64,000 nucleotides of DNA from Erinaceus europaeus (taxonomy: Eukaryota > Chordata > Mammalia > Eulipotyphla > Erinaceidae). Position 1 is the first letter of the stretch. Every line of letters starts with the position of its first letter. Positions 23,739 through 34,602 of this stretch are shown one piece after another. The notes beneath the pieces are model-generated. The model was not told the origin of the DNA and did no database searches. It saw only the letters and a program-made list of their open reading frames with translations. The stretch is from assembly GCF_950295315.1 (NCBI RefSeq), contig NC_080175.1, positions 89,180,161-89,244,160 on the forward strand, written 5' to 3'. Made by a program: the position numbers and the translations under genes.

Positions 23739-23958
23739 TTTGTAATTTTCATTATCTTGTTGCTTATTGTTTACTAGATAGAGACAACCAGAAGTTGACA
23801 GGAAGGGGGAGATAGATGAGAGAGACAGAGACACACCTGCAGCCTTGCTTCACCACTCATTAAGCTTCCGCCCTGTAGATGGGGACCAAGGAAGGGCTTG
23901 AACCTAGGTCCTTGAGCATTGTAACGTGTGCTCAAACAGGTGTGCTGCTACCTGGTCC
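23739..23958 (-). mobile_element. SINE-B, antisense, 18-bp TSD
   Basis: It is bounded by a perfect 18-bp TSD, TCTCCTTCATTTTTCTTT, at 23721-23738 and 23959-23976. Tail left, head right (ACAGGTGTGCTGCTACCTGG). Confidence 0.95.
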
Positions 23959-23976
23959 TCTCCTTCATTTTTCTTT

Positions 23977-24532
23977 CTCATCCCTATCATGCTTAGGTCC
24001 TCTTATGTAAAACAAATACATGCTTAATAAGTACCATGTTGTCCCCTAGAATACTCTCCCATCTTCCCAAGGTGGTGTCAGCACACTTCCCCATTCCTGA
24101 ATTGCCCTTCCCTCTATAGTAGGGTCCTGGGTCCCCAAATCCTTTTCAGTCTTGTCATCAATGTCCTTGTGTTTTTGGATCTGCTGAAGTTACTGTTTAT
24201 TATTGCTTCATTCTCAATAATTTCCATTTAAACAGATAAAGCTCACCTTATGTTTCTCCTTCAGTGTTAATCTCTCATCATCTTGTTGATGTTAAACACC
24301 ACAGAGAAGATCCATCTATCAACTCAATGTTTAATCTCCCTATCCAAAATAATGGTATTTCACTAGCAAATGCATGACCCTCCCCAAACACTCATTTATT
24401 TCAAGTTATCACTACTAACTAATATTCACAGTTTAAAAAAATATGAACATTTTCTTCTTTATCCCTAGCTGTAAAAAAAATGAGCACTAGAGGACTATTT
24501 AGTAACTGTTGAGCAGATAAATAAAACATGTA
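23977..24532. other. Unassigned sequence
   Basis: Moderate complexity, no match found by eye. Confidence 0.4.
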
Positions 24533-25150
24533 TATGCTCAGAGATTATAACAGAAAGTGATATGCTCAGAGATTATAACAGAAAGTGATATGCTCAGAGA
24601 TTATAACAGAAAGTGATACGCTCAGAGATTATAACAGAAAGTGATACGCTCAGAGATTATAACAGAAAGTGATACGCTCAGAGATTATAACAGAAAGTGA
24701 TACGCTCAGAGATTATAACAGAAAGTGATACGCTCAGAGATTATAACAGAAAGTGATACGCTCAGAGATTATAACAGAAAGTGATACGCTCAGAGATTAT
24801 AACAGAAAGTGATACGCTCAGAGATTATAACAGAAAGTGATACGCTCAGAGATTATAACAGAAAGTGATACGCTCAGAGATTATAACAGAAAGTGATACG
24901 CTCAGAGATTATAACAGAAAGTGATACGCTCAGAGATTATAACAGAAAGTGATACGCTCAGAGATTATAACAGAAAGTGATACGCTCAGAGATTATAACA
25001 GAAAGTGATACGCTCAGAGATTATAACAGAAAGTGATACGCTCAGAGATTATAACACAGAAAGTGATACGCTCAGAGATTATAACAGAAAGTGATACGCT
25101 CAGAGATTATAACAGAAAGTGATATGCTCAGAGATTATAACAGAAAGTGT
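24533..25150 (+). repeat. 28-bp minisatellite, 22 copies
   Basis: The unit is TACGCTCAGAGATTATAACA followed by GAAAGTGA. I count 22 head-to-tail units. The first three and the last one carry TATG instead of TACG at positions 3-4; the internal 18 are essentially identical. One internal unit near 25051 has an extra CA, and the last unit ends in T. Homogenised inner units with variant edge units fit recent expansion by unequal exchange or slippage. The period is not a multiple of 3, and the array is not coding. Confidence 0.98.
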
Positions 25151-25825
25151 TGAGAATTTCAAAATTATGATGAAAAACATCAAATACAAGTTACCACTGC
25201 CAGCCAATCTTACTATAACTTATTTAATAGATCATTTTCTGAATTTGCTTTATGATACCCTTTTCTTCTGTATGGCTTCTCCACACCAATTCCCTATCAG
25301 TCTGATGAGGACCTTTGCCATTTAGCTCACTTTTCTTTAGTGAAAAGTACTATGAATTCAAGTAAAATGAAATAACAAGTCCTTATTTCAAGCTAATTTT
25401 TTTTAAATCTACTTATGCCCTAGATCCCCTCTTCTAGAAATAGTAAAATCAAATTAAATTACAACAAACAAATGTTAATTCTACCTTGCATCAGTTCTCT
25501 CTCTTTTTCGTCACCATTCTTTTCATTTATACATAATACCATCATTATTATAAAATCACCATGGTCACAAAGGAATCTCTACTCATTGATCGATCAATTA
25601 CCACCCACCTAAAGAAAATGCTGTCAATCTATTTCCTTGTTCATTTCTGTCTCCTTTCTATCCTTTTCCCAAGGTGAACAAGTTGTCCCTGTATGTTGTC
25701 TCCATTTCATAATTTTAAATATGTAAATTTGTTTTATTGTAATCAGAGTGAGATAATGCCATCATTTCATAATCTCTTACTTAATTGGTCATATATTCTT
25801 TAGATTTTAATGTTTTCCCTTTTTG
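25151..25825. other. Unassigned sequence
   Basis: No recognised repeat or gene to the right of the minisatellite. Confidence 0.4.
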
Positions 25826-25975
25826 TCCATATTCCCAGAGGGATAAATAGGGAAGCTTCCAATAGAGGGGATGGGATGTGAAACTCTGGTAGTGGGGATT
25901 GTGGGGCATTGTACCTCTCTTATCTCGCAATCTTGTCAATCGTTATTAAATCATTAATCAACTTTGAAAAAAGAA
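25826..25975 (+). mobile_element. L1 3' terminus, sense
   Basis: CCCAGAGGGATAAATAGGG, AGGGGATGGGATGTG, CTCTGGTAGTGGGGATTG and TGTACCTCTCTTATC are the last 150 bp of the L1 3'UTR. A short A-rich tail follows near 25968. The copy is strongly 5'-truncated. Confidence 0.75.
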
Positions 25976-26744
25976 AAACGTAAGAGAGATCGCTCAGATA
26001 ATTCTGCTCTGACGTTTATTACAATGCCAGACGTTGAGCTGAAGACTTCATGCACAGAAGGCATGTTGTAAGTCTTCTTAGCTTATCAGCACTTTCCTAC
26101 ATCATGAAACTCTACATTTGATTTCAGTTTGATTACTTTGCAGTTGACTTCCCTGTTCCCAGTGACCCAATAAAATTTCAATGTTTTCCCTCCATTTCTT
26201 CCTTAATTATCTCTGTATTTTTAATGTAGGAGTTTCAGAGTTACAAAATAAATGATATTTAAATATTGACTTTTAAAACTGAAAATGCCACTGTACTTTA
26301 AAAAAAAATGTATCCTGTGGAATCTAAATGTCATGGACATTCAATAAGTATCATCACCCTTTGAAAGAACTGTTACTAAAATCTTCCTCAACAAAATTAA
26401 TATCCCACTTTCTCAACAAATTTGTATGCTAATATATCATATTTATTATTGGAAGTCTGTCAGTTATCATATTATAATTAGTAGTCCCAATGGGTGCAGA
26501 TAATTTTTTCAAAATTCAGTCTATTTTCCTATATACTAAAATAACTTCTAGTTAAATTATCTTTACTCAAAAACAAATATACTTTTGAATATAATATCAA
26601 AGCATAAAGAACACTAGTGCATTTAAAATAGACTTCTAAAAAGATAAATGAACTATAAAACATCGTATAATTTAGTCAAGTTTTAACTTTACTTATGATA
26701 CTGTGATACAATACTATTTTTTCACCTAGTAGAATACACATTTC
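25976..26744. other. AT-rich unique sequence
   Basis: Nothing recognised. Confidence 0.4.
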
Positions 26745-27982
26745 ATTTTTTAAATTTTTATTTATAAAATGGAAATATTGACAAGATAATTGGATAAGAG
26801 GGGTACAAGTCCACAAAATTCCCACCACCAGAACTCTGTATCCCACTATAACCTCCCTTGATAACTTTCCCATTCTTTATTTCTCTGGATGTATGGATTC
26901 AGGATCATTGTGGAGTGAAGAAGGTGGAAAGTTTGGTGTCTCAAATCACTTCTATGCTGAACATGAGCATTGGCAGGTTGATCTGCGCTCTGAGCCTGTC
27001 TTTTTCTTCCCCTAATAAGGCAGGGGCCTGGGGAGGTGGGCTCCAGGACACATGGTAAGGTCATCTGCCCAGGGAAGTCAGGCTGACATCATGGCATCAT
27101 CAGGAACCTGGTGGCTCAAAATGAGTTAAGATATAACACAGAACAAATAGTTGACTAATAATGAACTTAAAGGCAAGAATATTGCAGATGAAGTATTGGG
27201 GTCTTGGAAAAAGCTAGTGGGTCTATTTTAGGTATATTCAAAGGGGGCCATGATTTTACTTGTTTTTGCCTGAGCCTAACATCTAAATGCAGGTAGACCT
27301 AGGTTATTGTCTGGGGAGATGGTGTCATAGTTGGAATTATGACTGGAAAGCTGGATCATGGAAGACAGTAGTAGCTCCCAAATATGGGGAAAGTATATAA
27401 ATATGTTAACTGTAAACCCCATTGATCTGCTCTGGGGCCCATATTCAGCACAAGTAACCTCTGCATCCCTGTAGGTCTGAGCTCACATTCCATGGTCACA
27501 GCTAAGAACATTCCAGTCTCCATTAATTTTAGCACTCATCTTCCTCGGGCATTCCATGGTCACGGCTAAGAACATTCCAGGCTCCATTCTTCTTCTAGCG
27601 TTTGCCCTTCTTCCGTAGCCAGTCAACAGCGTCAGGTTGATCCTGATGTCTGCTTGTTGTTGGCTTTGAAAGTGACTGGGATCCATGTGGATTCAGTCGG
27701 CTAGGAAGGATCGTCAGTTTCCCCAATAAATGGGTACTCACGGGATGCACCACGAGAAGGCTGATCCAATGCATCCCAGGCTCCATTAATTTCAGCACTC
27801 ATCTTCCTCAGGCAGTACGTAGAGTATGCTGTCCAACCTCCCTTCAGAGAATGGAACATTCTCTACCATTGTTGGTCCATATTGAGGGCAAAGTCCTATA
27901 GGGGCCCACAAAGGGCTCCATTACATTGTTCCTGATGGAGATGACCAGTGACAGTGGAGAGAGGGATCTGTTAGAGGTCTAG
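26745..27982 (-). mobile_element. L1 3'UTR, antisense, older subfamily
   Basis: The left end carries the antisense terminus (TAAGAGGGGTACAAGTCCAC). The full 3'UTR in the older arrangement follows: AGGTAGACCTAGGTTATTGTC, GGAAAGCTGGATCATGG, CATCCCTGTAGGTCTGAGC and TTCAGAGAATGGAACATTC. It also has a 63-bp local duplication (27487-27525 repeated at 27550-27588) and a foreign 187-bp insert. The right edge is lost in a TTCC/TTTC microsatellite. Confidence 0.75.
27589..27775 (-). other. 187-bp unidentified retrocopy in L1
   Basis: A CpG-containing segment unlike its surroundings interrupts the L1 3'UTR. It is flanked by a perfect 12-bp direct repeat, CCAGGCTCCATT, at 27577-27588 and 27776-27787, as expected for L1-mediated insertion. 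If the RNA was minus-sense, it starts GGATGCATTGGATCAGCC and ends in AGAAGAAG, without a real poly(A). I compared it from memory with 5S, 7SK, 7SL, U1, U2, U3, U6, RNase P and Y RNA and saw no match. An mRNA fragment is possible. Confidence 0.5.
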
Positions 27983-27984
27983 AC

Positions 27985-28012
27985 CCTTCCTTCCTTCCTT
28001 CCTTCCTTCCAT

Positions 28013-28064
<52 letters not shown>

Positions 28065-28110
28065 TCCTTTCTTTCTTTCTTTCATTCTTTCTTTCCTTCC
28101 TTCTTTCTTT
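27985..28110 (+). repeat. (TTCC)n/(TTTC)n microsatellite
   Basis: TTCC units, then about 20 TTTC units with a few changes, directly attached to the pyrimidine-strand tail of an antisense SINE-B. Confidence 0.95.
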
Positions 28111-28320
28111 CTTTTTTTATTTTTATTGATTTTGAATAGAGACAGAGAGAAATTGTGAGGGGAGGGGGAATAGTGCGGAAGAGAGACAGAGAGAAACCTG
28201 CTGACCTGCTTCACCACTTGCGAAGCTTTCCCCCTGCAGGTAGGGACCAGGCACTTGAACCAGGATCCTTGTGCACTGTTATGCGTGCGCTTAACCAGGT
28301 GTGCCACCGCCTGCCCCCTC
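28111..28320 (-). mobile_element. SINE-B, antisense
   Basis: The tail lies at the left against the TTTC tract. GAAGCTTTCCCCCTGCAGG and TTAACCAGGTGTGCCACCGC are well preserved. The microsatellite probably grew from its A-rich tail. Confidence 0.85.
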
Positions 28321-28499
28321 CTAGCTCCCTTCCATAGTGTGTTTCTTTGTCATGTGCAAAGTCCTGTGGCCTCTTTTATAATCTTTGCCTACTACCCTAA
28401 TTCCCAGTTTCTATCTTAAAAATAAAATAGATAATAATAAGAAGAAGACTGAAATACTCAAAATGTTTATAGAATTGAAATGAAAATATCTTTACTAGT

Positions 28500-28632
28500 A
28501 TTTATTTAATTTATTTATTTACCAGAGCACTACTCAGCTTAGGCTTATGGTGGTACAGGGGGTTGAACCTAGGACTTTGGAGCTTCTTGAGAGTCTCTTT
28601 GCTTAAACATTATGCTATCTACCTCATTCTAG
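28500..28632 (-). mobile_element. SINE-D, antisense
   Basis: ACCAGAGCACTACTCAGC, TGGTGGTACAGGGGGTTGAA, AGTCTCTTTGCTTAAACATT and ATGCTATCTACC are in the expected antisense order. Confidence 0.8.
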
Positions 28633-28719
28633 TAATATCTCATACAGTGCTGGATGCTCAACCCAGGACTTAAGACATGTAAGGCATAATGCTGAGTCAA
28701 TTCCCCCTGTCAACTTTTT

Positions 28720-28862
28720 ACCTTTTATTTATTCTCCCCCAAGTGAGATTAAGGCACAGCTTCATTTTGTCTTTGTTGTTTTCTCATCAGAGTTGAGGAT
28801 TGAACCTCAAATCTTACTCATATAGTCAAGTGCTCCACAGTTGAACAACCTCCTCACTTCCC
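28720..28862 (-). mobile_element. Possible SINE relic, antisense
   Basis: TTTATTTATTCTCCCC at the left, GAGGATTGAACCTCAAATC in box B position and GTCAAGTGCTCCACAGTTG at the right suggest an old tRNA-SINE. Weak. Confidence 0.3.
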
Positions 28863-28965
28863 CAAAACAATTTTGATCAGATGTTTTATTCTCTCTTGTG
28901 CTTTCCATATTTTTTTTAATGAAACACAGAAAGACAGGCCTGTTTCAAGCTGAGGAATATAGCTG

Positions 28966-28967
<2 letters not shown>

Positions 28968-29031
<64 letters not shown>
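28968..29031 (+). repeat. (AT)n microsatellite
   Basis: About 31 uninterrupted AT units. Self-complementary; could extrude as a cruciform. Confidence 0.98.
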
Positions 29032-29034
<3 letters not shown>

Positions 29035-29594
29035 CAGAAATAATAAGCCAAACCAGATTTATTTTCTAGTTCCCCACCTTGAACTATATGTTAAAATCTA
29101 GTTGGTAGAGTCAATTAGATCACACATTATGGAAATTTGTATCTACATTTATTATATGTCTCTGGGTCCTTTCTTTTTACATTGTTACAAATAGCGGTTT
29201 TCATTTATTATACAACTCCAAAAGGATAGGTAGAATTTGTATTTTTCCATCTAATAGAAACTTTTTATATCCCCCTGGTGGAAGTATTACTCCCTTAGCT
29301 ACCAACAAGAACTCTTAAACCAACTGAGCTCAATCTTGGGTTCTTAAACCAGTTTTCAACTGGCTGCATGCAGTTTTGGGGTCAGAGAATACAAAATTTT
29401 CATCACTGTTAGTTATTATGGTGATATGTACCATTCCTGAGTCTAATTATTTTTTCTGTATTCAACTATTCTGCTTCTGGGAGAAACAACATGATAGTTC
29501 ATTTACTGACTCAGCATATGTCAGACTGAAAACTTAACTTTTAAAATCTACTAACAGGTACTTACAAAAACATTCTCACTACAAACTTTGGTCC
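29032..29594. other. Unassigned sequence
   Basis: Nothing recognised. Confidence 0.4.
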
Positions 29595-29599
29595 TTTTC

Positions 29600-29715
29600 A
29601 ACCAGGATGCACCAGGGCCCCAGTGTCCACTCTAGGAGATGAGAATATATGCCCATATTCAGTAACTGTACTGTAAATTATTATCCCCCAATAAAATTTT
29701 AAAACAATTTTAAAA
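29600..29715 (+). mobile_element. Old L1 3' end fragment
   Basis: ACTGTACTGTAAATTATTATCCCCCAATAAAATTTT resembles the end of the L1 at 23430-23470 (GACTGTAAACCATTAATAACC). The rest is too diverged to call. Confidence 0.4.
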
Positions 29716-29749
29716 AGAATTCAGATATTCCAATAAAAAGAAAATGTGG

Positions 29750-30100
29750 GGGCTAGTAGCATAGCGAGTTAAGTGCACAGGTCACAAAGTTCAAGGACCC
29801 ACCTAAGGATCCTGGTTCAAGTCCCCAGCTCTCCATCTGCAGGGGTGTCGCTTCACACACAGTGAAGCAGGTCTGCAGGGGTCTGTCTTTCCTTCTCACT
29901 GTCTCCCTCCTCTCTTGATTTCTCTCCTATCCAACAACAACGACAACATTAATAATAATGACAACAACAGGGGTAACAATAAGGGCAACAAAATGGGAAA
30001 AAATGACCTCTAGGAGCAGTGGATTTGCAGTGCAGGCACTAAGCCCCAGCAATAATCCTGGAGGCAAATAAATAAATAAATAAATAAATAATAAATATAA
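29750..30100 (+). mobile_element. SINE-A+
   Basis: A complete head (TAGCATAGCGAGTTAAG), box B GGTTCAAGTCCCC, the body and the extension (TCTAGGAGCAGTGGATTTGC, then AATAATCCTGGAGG) ending in an (AAAT)n tail. Confidence 0.9.
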
Positions 30101-30208
30101 AGTAATAAAAATAATACTCATAACAAGTACAGTAACTGAATATGGAATAACTGTATAGCACAGTAATTACTATAGAAGGTGCCTCATAAAATTATGCAAT
30201 TAAAATAC

Positions 30209-30679
30209 TGCCGGGCTACCTTCACCTGAGAGACAAGGAACTTGTGGCAGCTTGGTAATACAATTCTTTATTGATGCGGATGCCCCAGAGTTGGGTGTGA
30301 CTGCAGCGGGTTTAGGCCACATGGAGCCAGCAAAGTGGCCACCTCCTGCTATGCATGCCAGCCCTTCTCCAGGTTGGGACTCTGAAGAGAAAGAGTAAAA
30401 CCAGAACACCAGTGGGCTTTATAGGGTAAAAACCGGAAGTAGCAAGTTGGAAATGGAAATGGCTAGGAAAGAGGGTAGAGAGAGGCAAATGGCATGCTGG
30501 GAAGGTGGAAGCATCCTTAGCAACTGTTGCCATGGTTTTAACTGAATTAGCCATACCCTGAGGGGATAACATGGTGGGGATCTTTCAGGCAAAACAATGA
30601 TTATGTAAATAGGCCATAGTGTCAGCAATGGATCATGGAGCAGAGTTGGGGGGGGGGGGGCTGGCTTTAAGGCCCGACA
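30209..30679 (-). mobile_element. Solo LTR of an endogenous retrovirus, antisense
   Basis: On the minus strand it runs from TGTCGGGCC to GCCCGGCA, with an inverted terminal match TGTCGGGC/GCCCGGCA. A TATA-like CTATAAAGCCC and the polyadenylation signal AATAAA (in CATCAATAAAGAATTG) are in the expected order. Possible 6-bp TSD: AAATAC on the left and AAATAT on the right. Length is 471 bp, typical for a gammaretrovirus-like or ERV1-like LTR. No internal viral genes are attached. A related LTR lies at 46674. A C-run of 12 sits in its first 40 bases. Confidence 0.8.
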
Positions 30680-31083
30680 AAATATAGTCCTTAACACACA
30701 TTATGATATTTCTACTGTGTGACATTGGTACAATGAACAGATATCAGTGGTAATAATAGTAACATCAGACTTGGTACAAGGAGGCCATATTCCTGAGTTC
30801 CTGCTTATCCTGCACTCTTGCCCCTATGTCTACATTGTCCTTTAATACAGGGCTATATGTTTTGGGATAATTTGCGTAACCCCAAAGTATATATATTCAA
30901 GTCCTAATTCTCACTATCCTTAGAACTTGATCTTCTTTGAAAATTAAACCCATAAAGTTATAATGAAGTAAAATAAAGTCATATAGATGGACCTTGAACT
31001 GATATGGCTAGTGTCTATTTAAGGAAAGGATTTGATGCAGACAAACAAGGCAAGGGATCAAGCAGAGAGAGACAATGAAAAGA
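30680..31083. other. Unassigned sequence
   Basis: Nothing recognised. Confidence 0.4.
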
Positions 31084-31100
31084 AGACAGACAGACTTTTA

Positions 31101-31403
31101 TTTTTTTAAAATCTTTTCTTTTTTTTAATATTTATTTTATTTATTTATTCCCTTTTGTTGCTCTTGTTGTTTTATTGTTGTAGTTAGTATTGTTGTCGTC
31201 GTTGTTGGATAGGACAGAGAGAAATGGAGAGAGGAGGGGAAGACAGAGAGGAGGAGAGAAAGATAGACACCTGCAGTCCTGCTCCACCGCCTGTGAAATG
31301 ACTCCCCTGCAGGTGGGGAGCCGGGGTTCGAACCGGGATCCTTATGCCGGTCCTTGTGCTTTGCACCACCTGCGTTTAACCCGCTGTGCTACAGCCCGAC
31401 TCC
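31101..31403 (-). mobile_element. SINE-A, antisense, young
   Basis: A near-consensus copy with box B GGTTCGAACCCC and a 17-bp TSD with one mismatch (AGACAGACAGACTTTTA at 31084-31100; AGACCGACAGACTTTTA at 31404-31420). It belongs to the same subfamily as the copy at 45041. Confidence 0.95.
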
Positions 31404-31420
31404 AGACCGACAGACTTTTA

Positions 31421-31781
31421 ATTACATCTTAGGAGCTATAAGAAAATACATGTCTGTTGTTTAATGTGTTCAGTCCTTAGTACTTTGATTTGACATATGC
31501 TCTAATACAGGAAGATATTCACCTGCCCATAGGTAAAGTCATTGTATTTTCTTTTGCTTTTTTTTTTCTTGAGGGGACTGTTTTGTAAACACATTGTTAT
31601 TACTTATATGTAAATGAGACCAGGCTATTATGTTTTTAACCAGATCATCTTCTAACAAAGGCTAAGAGGAAACATTTGCACCAGAACACACTAATACATC
31701 CTTCAAGATTTTATCAGACCTATATTGTGTTCTCCTCATCTTTGCCTCAGTACAGAGCATAAGTATATCATTTAAAATAAG
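31421..31781. other. Unassigned sequence
   Basis: Nothing recognised. Confidence 0.4.
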
Positions 31782-32045
31782 TGCAGGGACGGCAGATAGT
31801 AGCACAATGGGTTAAGTTCACATGGTGCAGGGGGGTCGCTTCACGGATGGTGTGGCAGGTCTGCATGTTTCTATCTATTTCTCCCCCTCCTTTCTCAATT
31901 TCTCTGTCCTATCCAACAACAACAATAACAATGGCAACAATAACAACAACAAGGCCAACAAAATGGGAAAGATGACCTCCAGGAGCAGTGATTCACAGTG
32001 CAGGCACTGAGCCCCAGCAATAACCCTGGAGGCAAAAAAAAAAAA
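31782..32045 (+). mobile_element. SINE-A+, box B deleted
   Basis: The head TAGCACAATGGGTTAAG jumps straight to GCAGGGGGGTCGCTTCACGG, so about 75 bp including box B are missing. The A+ extension and an A12 tail are present. Confidence 0.9.
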
Positions 32046-32565
32046 GGTAAAAAATATCAAATCAAATCAGTGCAGTATGAATGATGCTTAGAGCTAGATT
32101 TCTCACGTTGTGCACAGAATTATTTACATTACTGAAGAAAGGAGGTATGTAAACCACTTATCAAACAGATCTTAGGAGCAAAATTCTTGTGAATTACTCT
32201 CAAATTAGGTATTTCCAACATTATACTAATGTATAGTTTCCGATTTTTTGGTATTGTTTGTAAAAACTAAAGGAGCTATAGCATATGAATTTGTTTCTGA
32301 AAACCCACTCAGTAATTTTCTAGTACAATACACAGCCCAGAGGAAACACTGATTGTCTTTTAGGAATGTTATACTTTCAGTGGTGGTATGACCTTTAGCC
32401 TCAGAAGCTGAAAAGATCACTCTTTTGCGCAGCCTACTGGTTCATACTTTTTCAGTTGGAGGTATATTAGCTATGAAGCTACACCAGTTTATTCCATCAT
32501 TAATTATGCATGGATATTTACAAGCATTTGTCAACTGTTGATTTATCACTGATTAAGATCTGGAT
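32046..32565. other. Unassigned sequence
   Basis: Nothing recognised. Confidence 0.4.
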
Positions 32566-32845
32566 CGGGGGCCTTGCAAGACAGGATTAGGCACACATGA
32601 TAACATGAACAAGGACCCATGAAAGTAACCTGGTTGAAACTTCTGGCTCCCCACTTGCAGGGGGAGGTCGATTCACAAGCAGTGAAGCAGGTCCACAGGT
32701 GTCCCTCTGTCTCTCTCCCTCTCTACCTCTCTCTTCTCTCTCAATTCCTCTCTGTCCTATTCAAGAAAACGAAAAATGGCTGCCAGGATCAGTGGATTCC
32801 TGGTGCAGGTACTGGGCCCCAGCAGTTATCCTAGAGGCAAACAAA
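32566..32845 (+). mobile_element. SINE-A+ relative, B-like body
   Basis: The body (CCACTTGCAGGGGGAGG, CTCTGTCTCTCTCC) resembles SINE-B while the 3' end (GCCAGGATCAGTGGATTCC, then CAGTTATCCTAGAGGCAAA) is the A+ extension. It may be an ancestral or mosaic form. Confidence 0.7.
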
Positions 32846-34298
32846 ATTCTGGGTAGTGTTGGCATGTGTAGAGTTATATGGGTGAGACTGTTTTGTTTTT
32901 GTTTTTCTGCTTTCAATATGTCATTTTGTTTTATTTTATTAATTAACTGCTTATTTTTATTTGTGATTTGCAAAATATTGATCTTGCATCTAAATGGGCT
33001 AATTCTGTACAAGAGTTTTTTCTGTTTTAACCCTCCTACTAAACATTAACATCTAGGTATATTCTTAAGACTATGAAATATGAAATAACTTCAGGCAGTA
33101 AGCATCCAGAAAAGTGACTCCAGAAAAATAACATTAATTGTGGAAGCTCTTTTGTACACACAGTATGTAGACAGGGCAGTAAATGGAGTCATAAAAGTAG
33201 CTGGGGTTGTGGCAGAAAGCCTTAAAATGGCACTACAATCTCTCTTTTATTAATTATCTTTTATAACTGACCCCTTCCCTATATTATCCCCACACCTTGA
33301 GTCTGTACAGATCTTTGAATTATAACCAATAATAGGACAAAAATGACAGAATGTCACTTTCACAACTACATTGCCATATATGACATTACAGTAAACTAAG
33401 GAGTCTCCCTCTTACTCCTTTTTTTCACTGTAAAAAAAATGAAAGCTAGTAGGATCCTAAAGTCACAATGAACTGAGCTCTGACAACAGTCACAGGAGTC
33501 ACTTTCCTGACATCCTCCTCATATAGCTGTCTAAATGAGAAGTTGGACCATATTTATATTTTTATAATTTGAGACATTCTGCGAACACAGCTGCATTATG
33601 ACCAAGTGTCTGACCTTCAGAAACTAAGATAATAAATGCATATTGATTCAATTTCCTAATTTTATAGTAATTTGTTACATAGTATAGAAAATGAATACAA
33701 AAAAAAAGAAAATGAATACAAAATGTCAGCTAATAACTGGTCCATCACTATACTAGGCATGGAAGAAAGATGGGAGAAAATAAATGAGGTCTAGCTTCTA
33801 TCTTTCCATCTAAAATTTAGAGAATGACTGTAGTGAAATAAAGAAGGTCCTACTCTACAAGTCAAGGGTCTTCCCAAGTCGATTAACAACTCACTGTTAC
33901 AAACCTAGTTATGTAATCTGGATGCTTCAAATGCTTAAATGATTTTTGTTTGCTTTTCACAACAAATTAAAAATCCAGACATGTTCATAATAGCTTGTAC
34001 GGGGCTCTCATCCTACCTAATTAAGTACACTGTGTGCTTTAGATCAAGTTTCCTTCTTTTAGATCTAAGGAGAGCAAAATTATCTTTACACAAGGTCTCA
34101 CACTTCTAATATTTAAAACTGTGTTTATTCTCTTTGATGAATGAATTTTATCCACTTTGAACATACACACAGTCAGTCATTGTTTTTGATGGGAAGCTAC
34201 TAGTTATACTTCAGTATACCTCAAGTCTTTGACTTTTAGCTGTTATGATAGCACTTATTTCTATGTTTTTTTTACTCAGTGCACCACCTCCCAGCTAT
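32846..34298. other. AT-rich unique sequence
   Basis: About 1.45 kb without a recognised feature. Confidence 0.4.
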
Positions 34299-34312
34299 AA
34301 TATAGCACTTTT

Positions 34313-34587
34313 TAAATTTTTTAATATTTATGTATTTATCCCTTTTTGTTGCCTTTGTTTCATTGTTGTAGTTACTAATGTCATTGTTGTTGAATAGGAC
34401 AGAGAAAAATGGGGAGGGGAGGTGAAAGACAGAGAGGTGGAGACCTCTCTGAAGCAGACCTGCTTCACCACTTGTGAAGTGACTCCCCTGCAGGTGGTGA
34501 GCCAGGGGCTTGAACCAGGATCCTTATACCGGTCCTTGTGCTTTACGTCACCTCCAGGTAACACGCTGCGCTACCGCCCAACTCCCA
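34313..34587 (-). mobile_element. SINE-A, antisense, TSD
   Basis: Full length. The TSD is AATATAGCACTTTT (34299-34312) and AATATAACACTTTT (34589-34602), one mismatch. The CT-rich block has a short local inversion-like change (GGAGACCTCTCTGAAGCAG). Confidence 0.92.
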
Positions 34588-34602
34588 CAATATAACACTT
34601 TT

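Noticed and set aside
24533..25150. CRISPR-like regular repeat
   Set aside because: Units are directly adjacent with no spacers, and the surroundings are mammalian. It is a minisatellite.
27921..28307. 128-codon lysine-rich ORF
   Set aside because: It is a translation of the TTTC microsatellite and a SINE-B.
28968..29031. Replication origin or cruciform element at the AT repeat
   Set aside because: A pure dinucleotide microsatellite is sufficient explanation.
30209..30679. Coding frames in the LTR (for example 30312-30572 minus)
   Set aside because: They run over the LTR promoter and polyadenylation region and have no viral protein motif.
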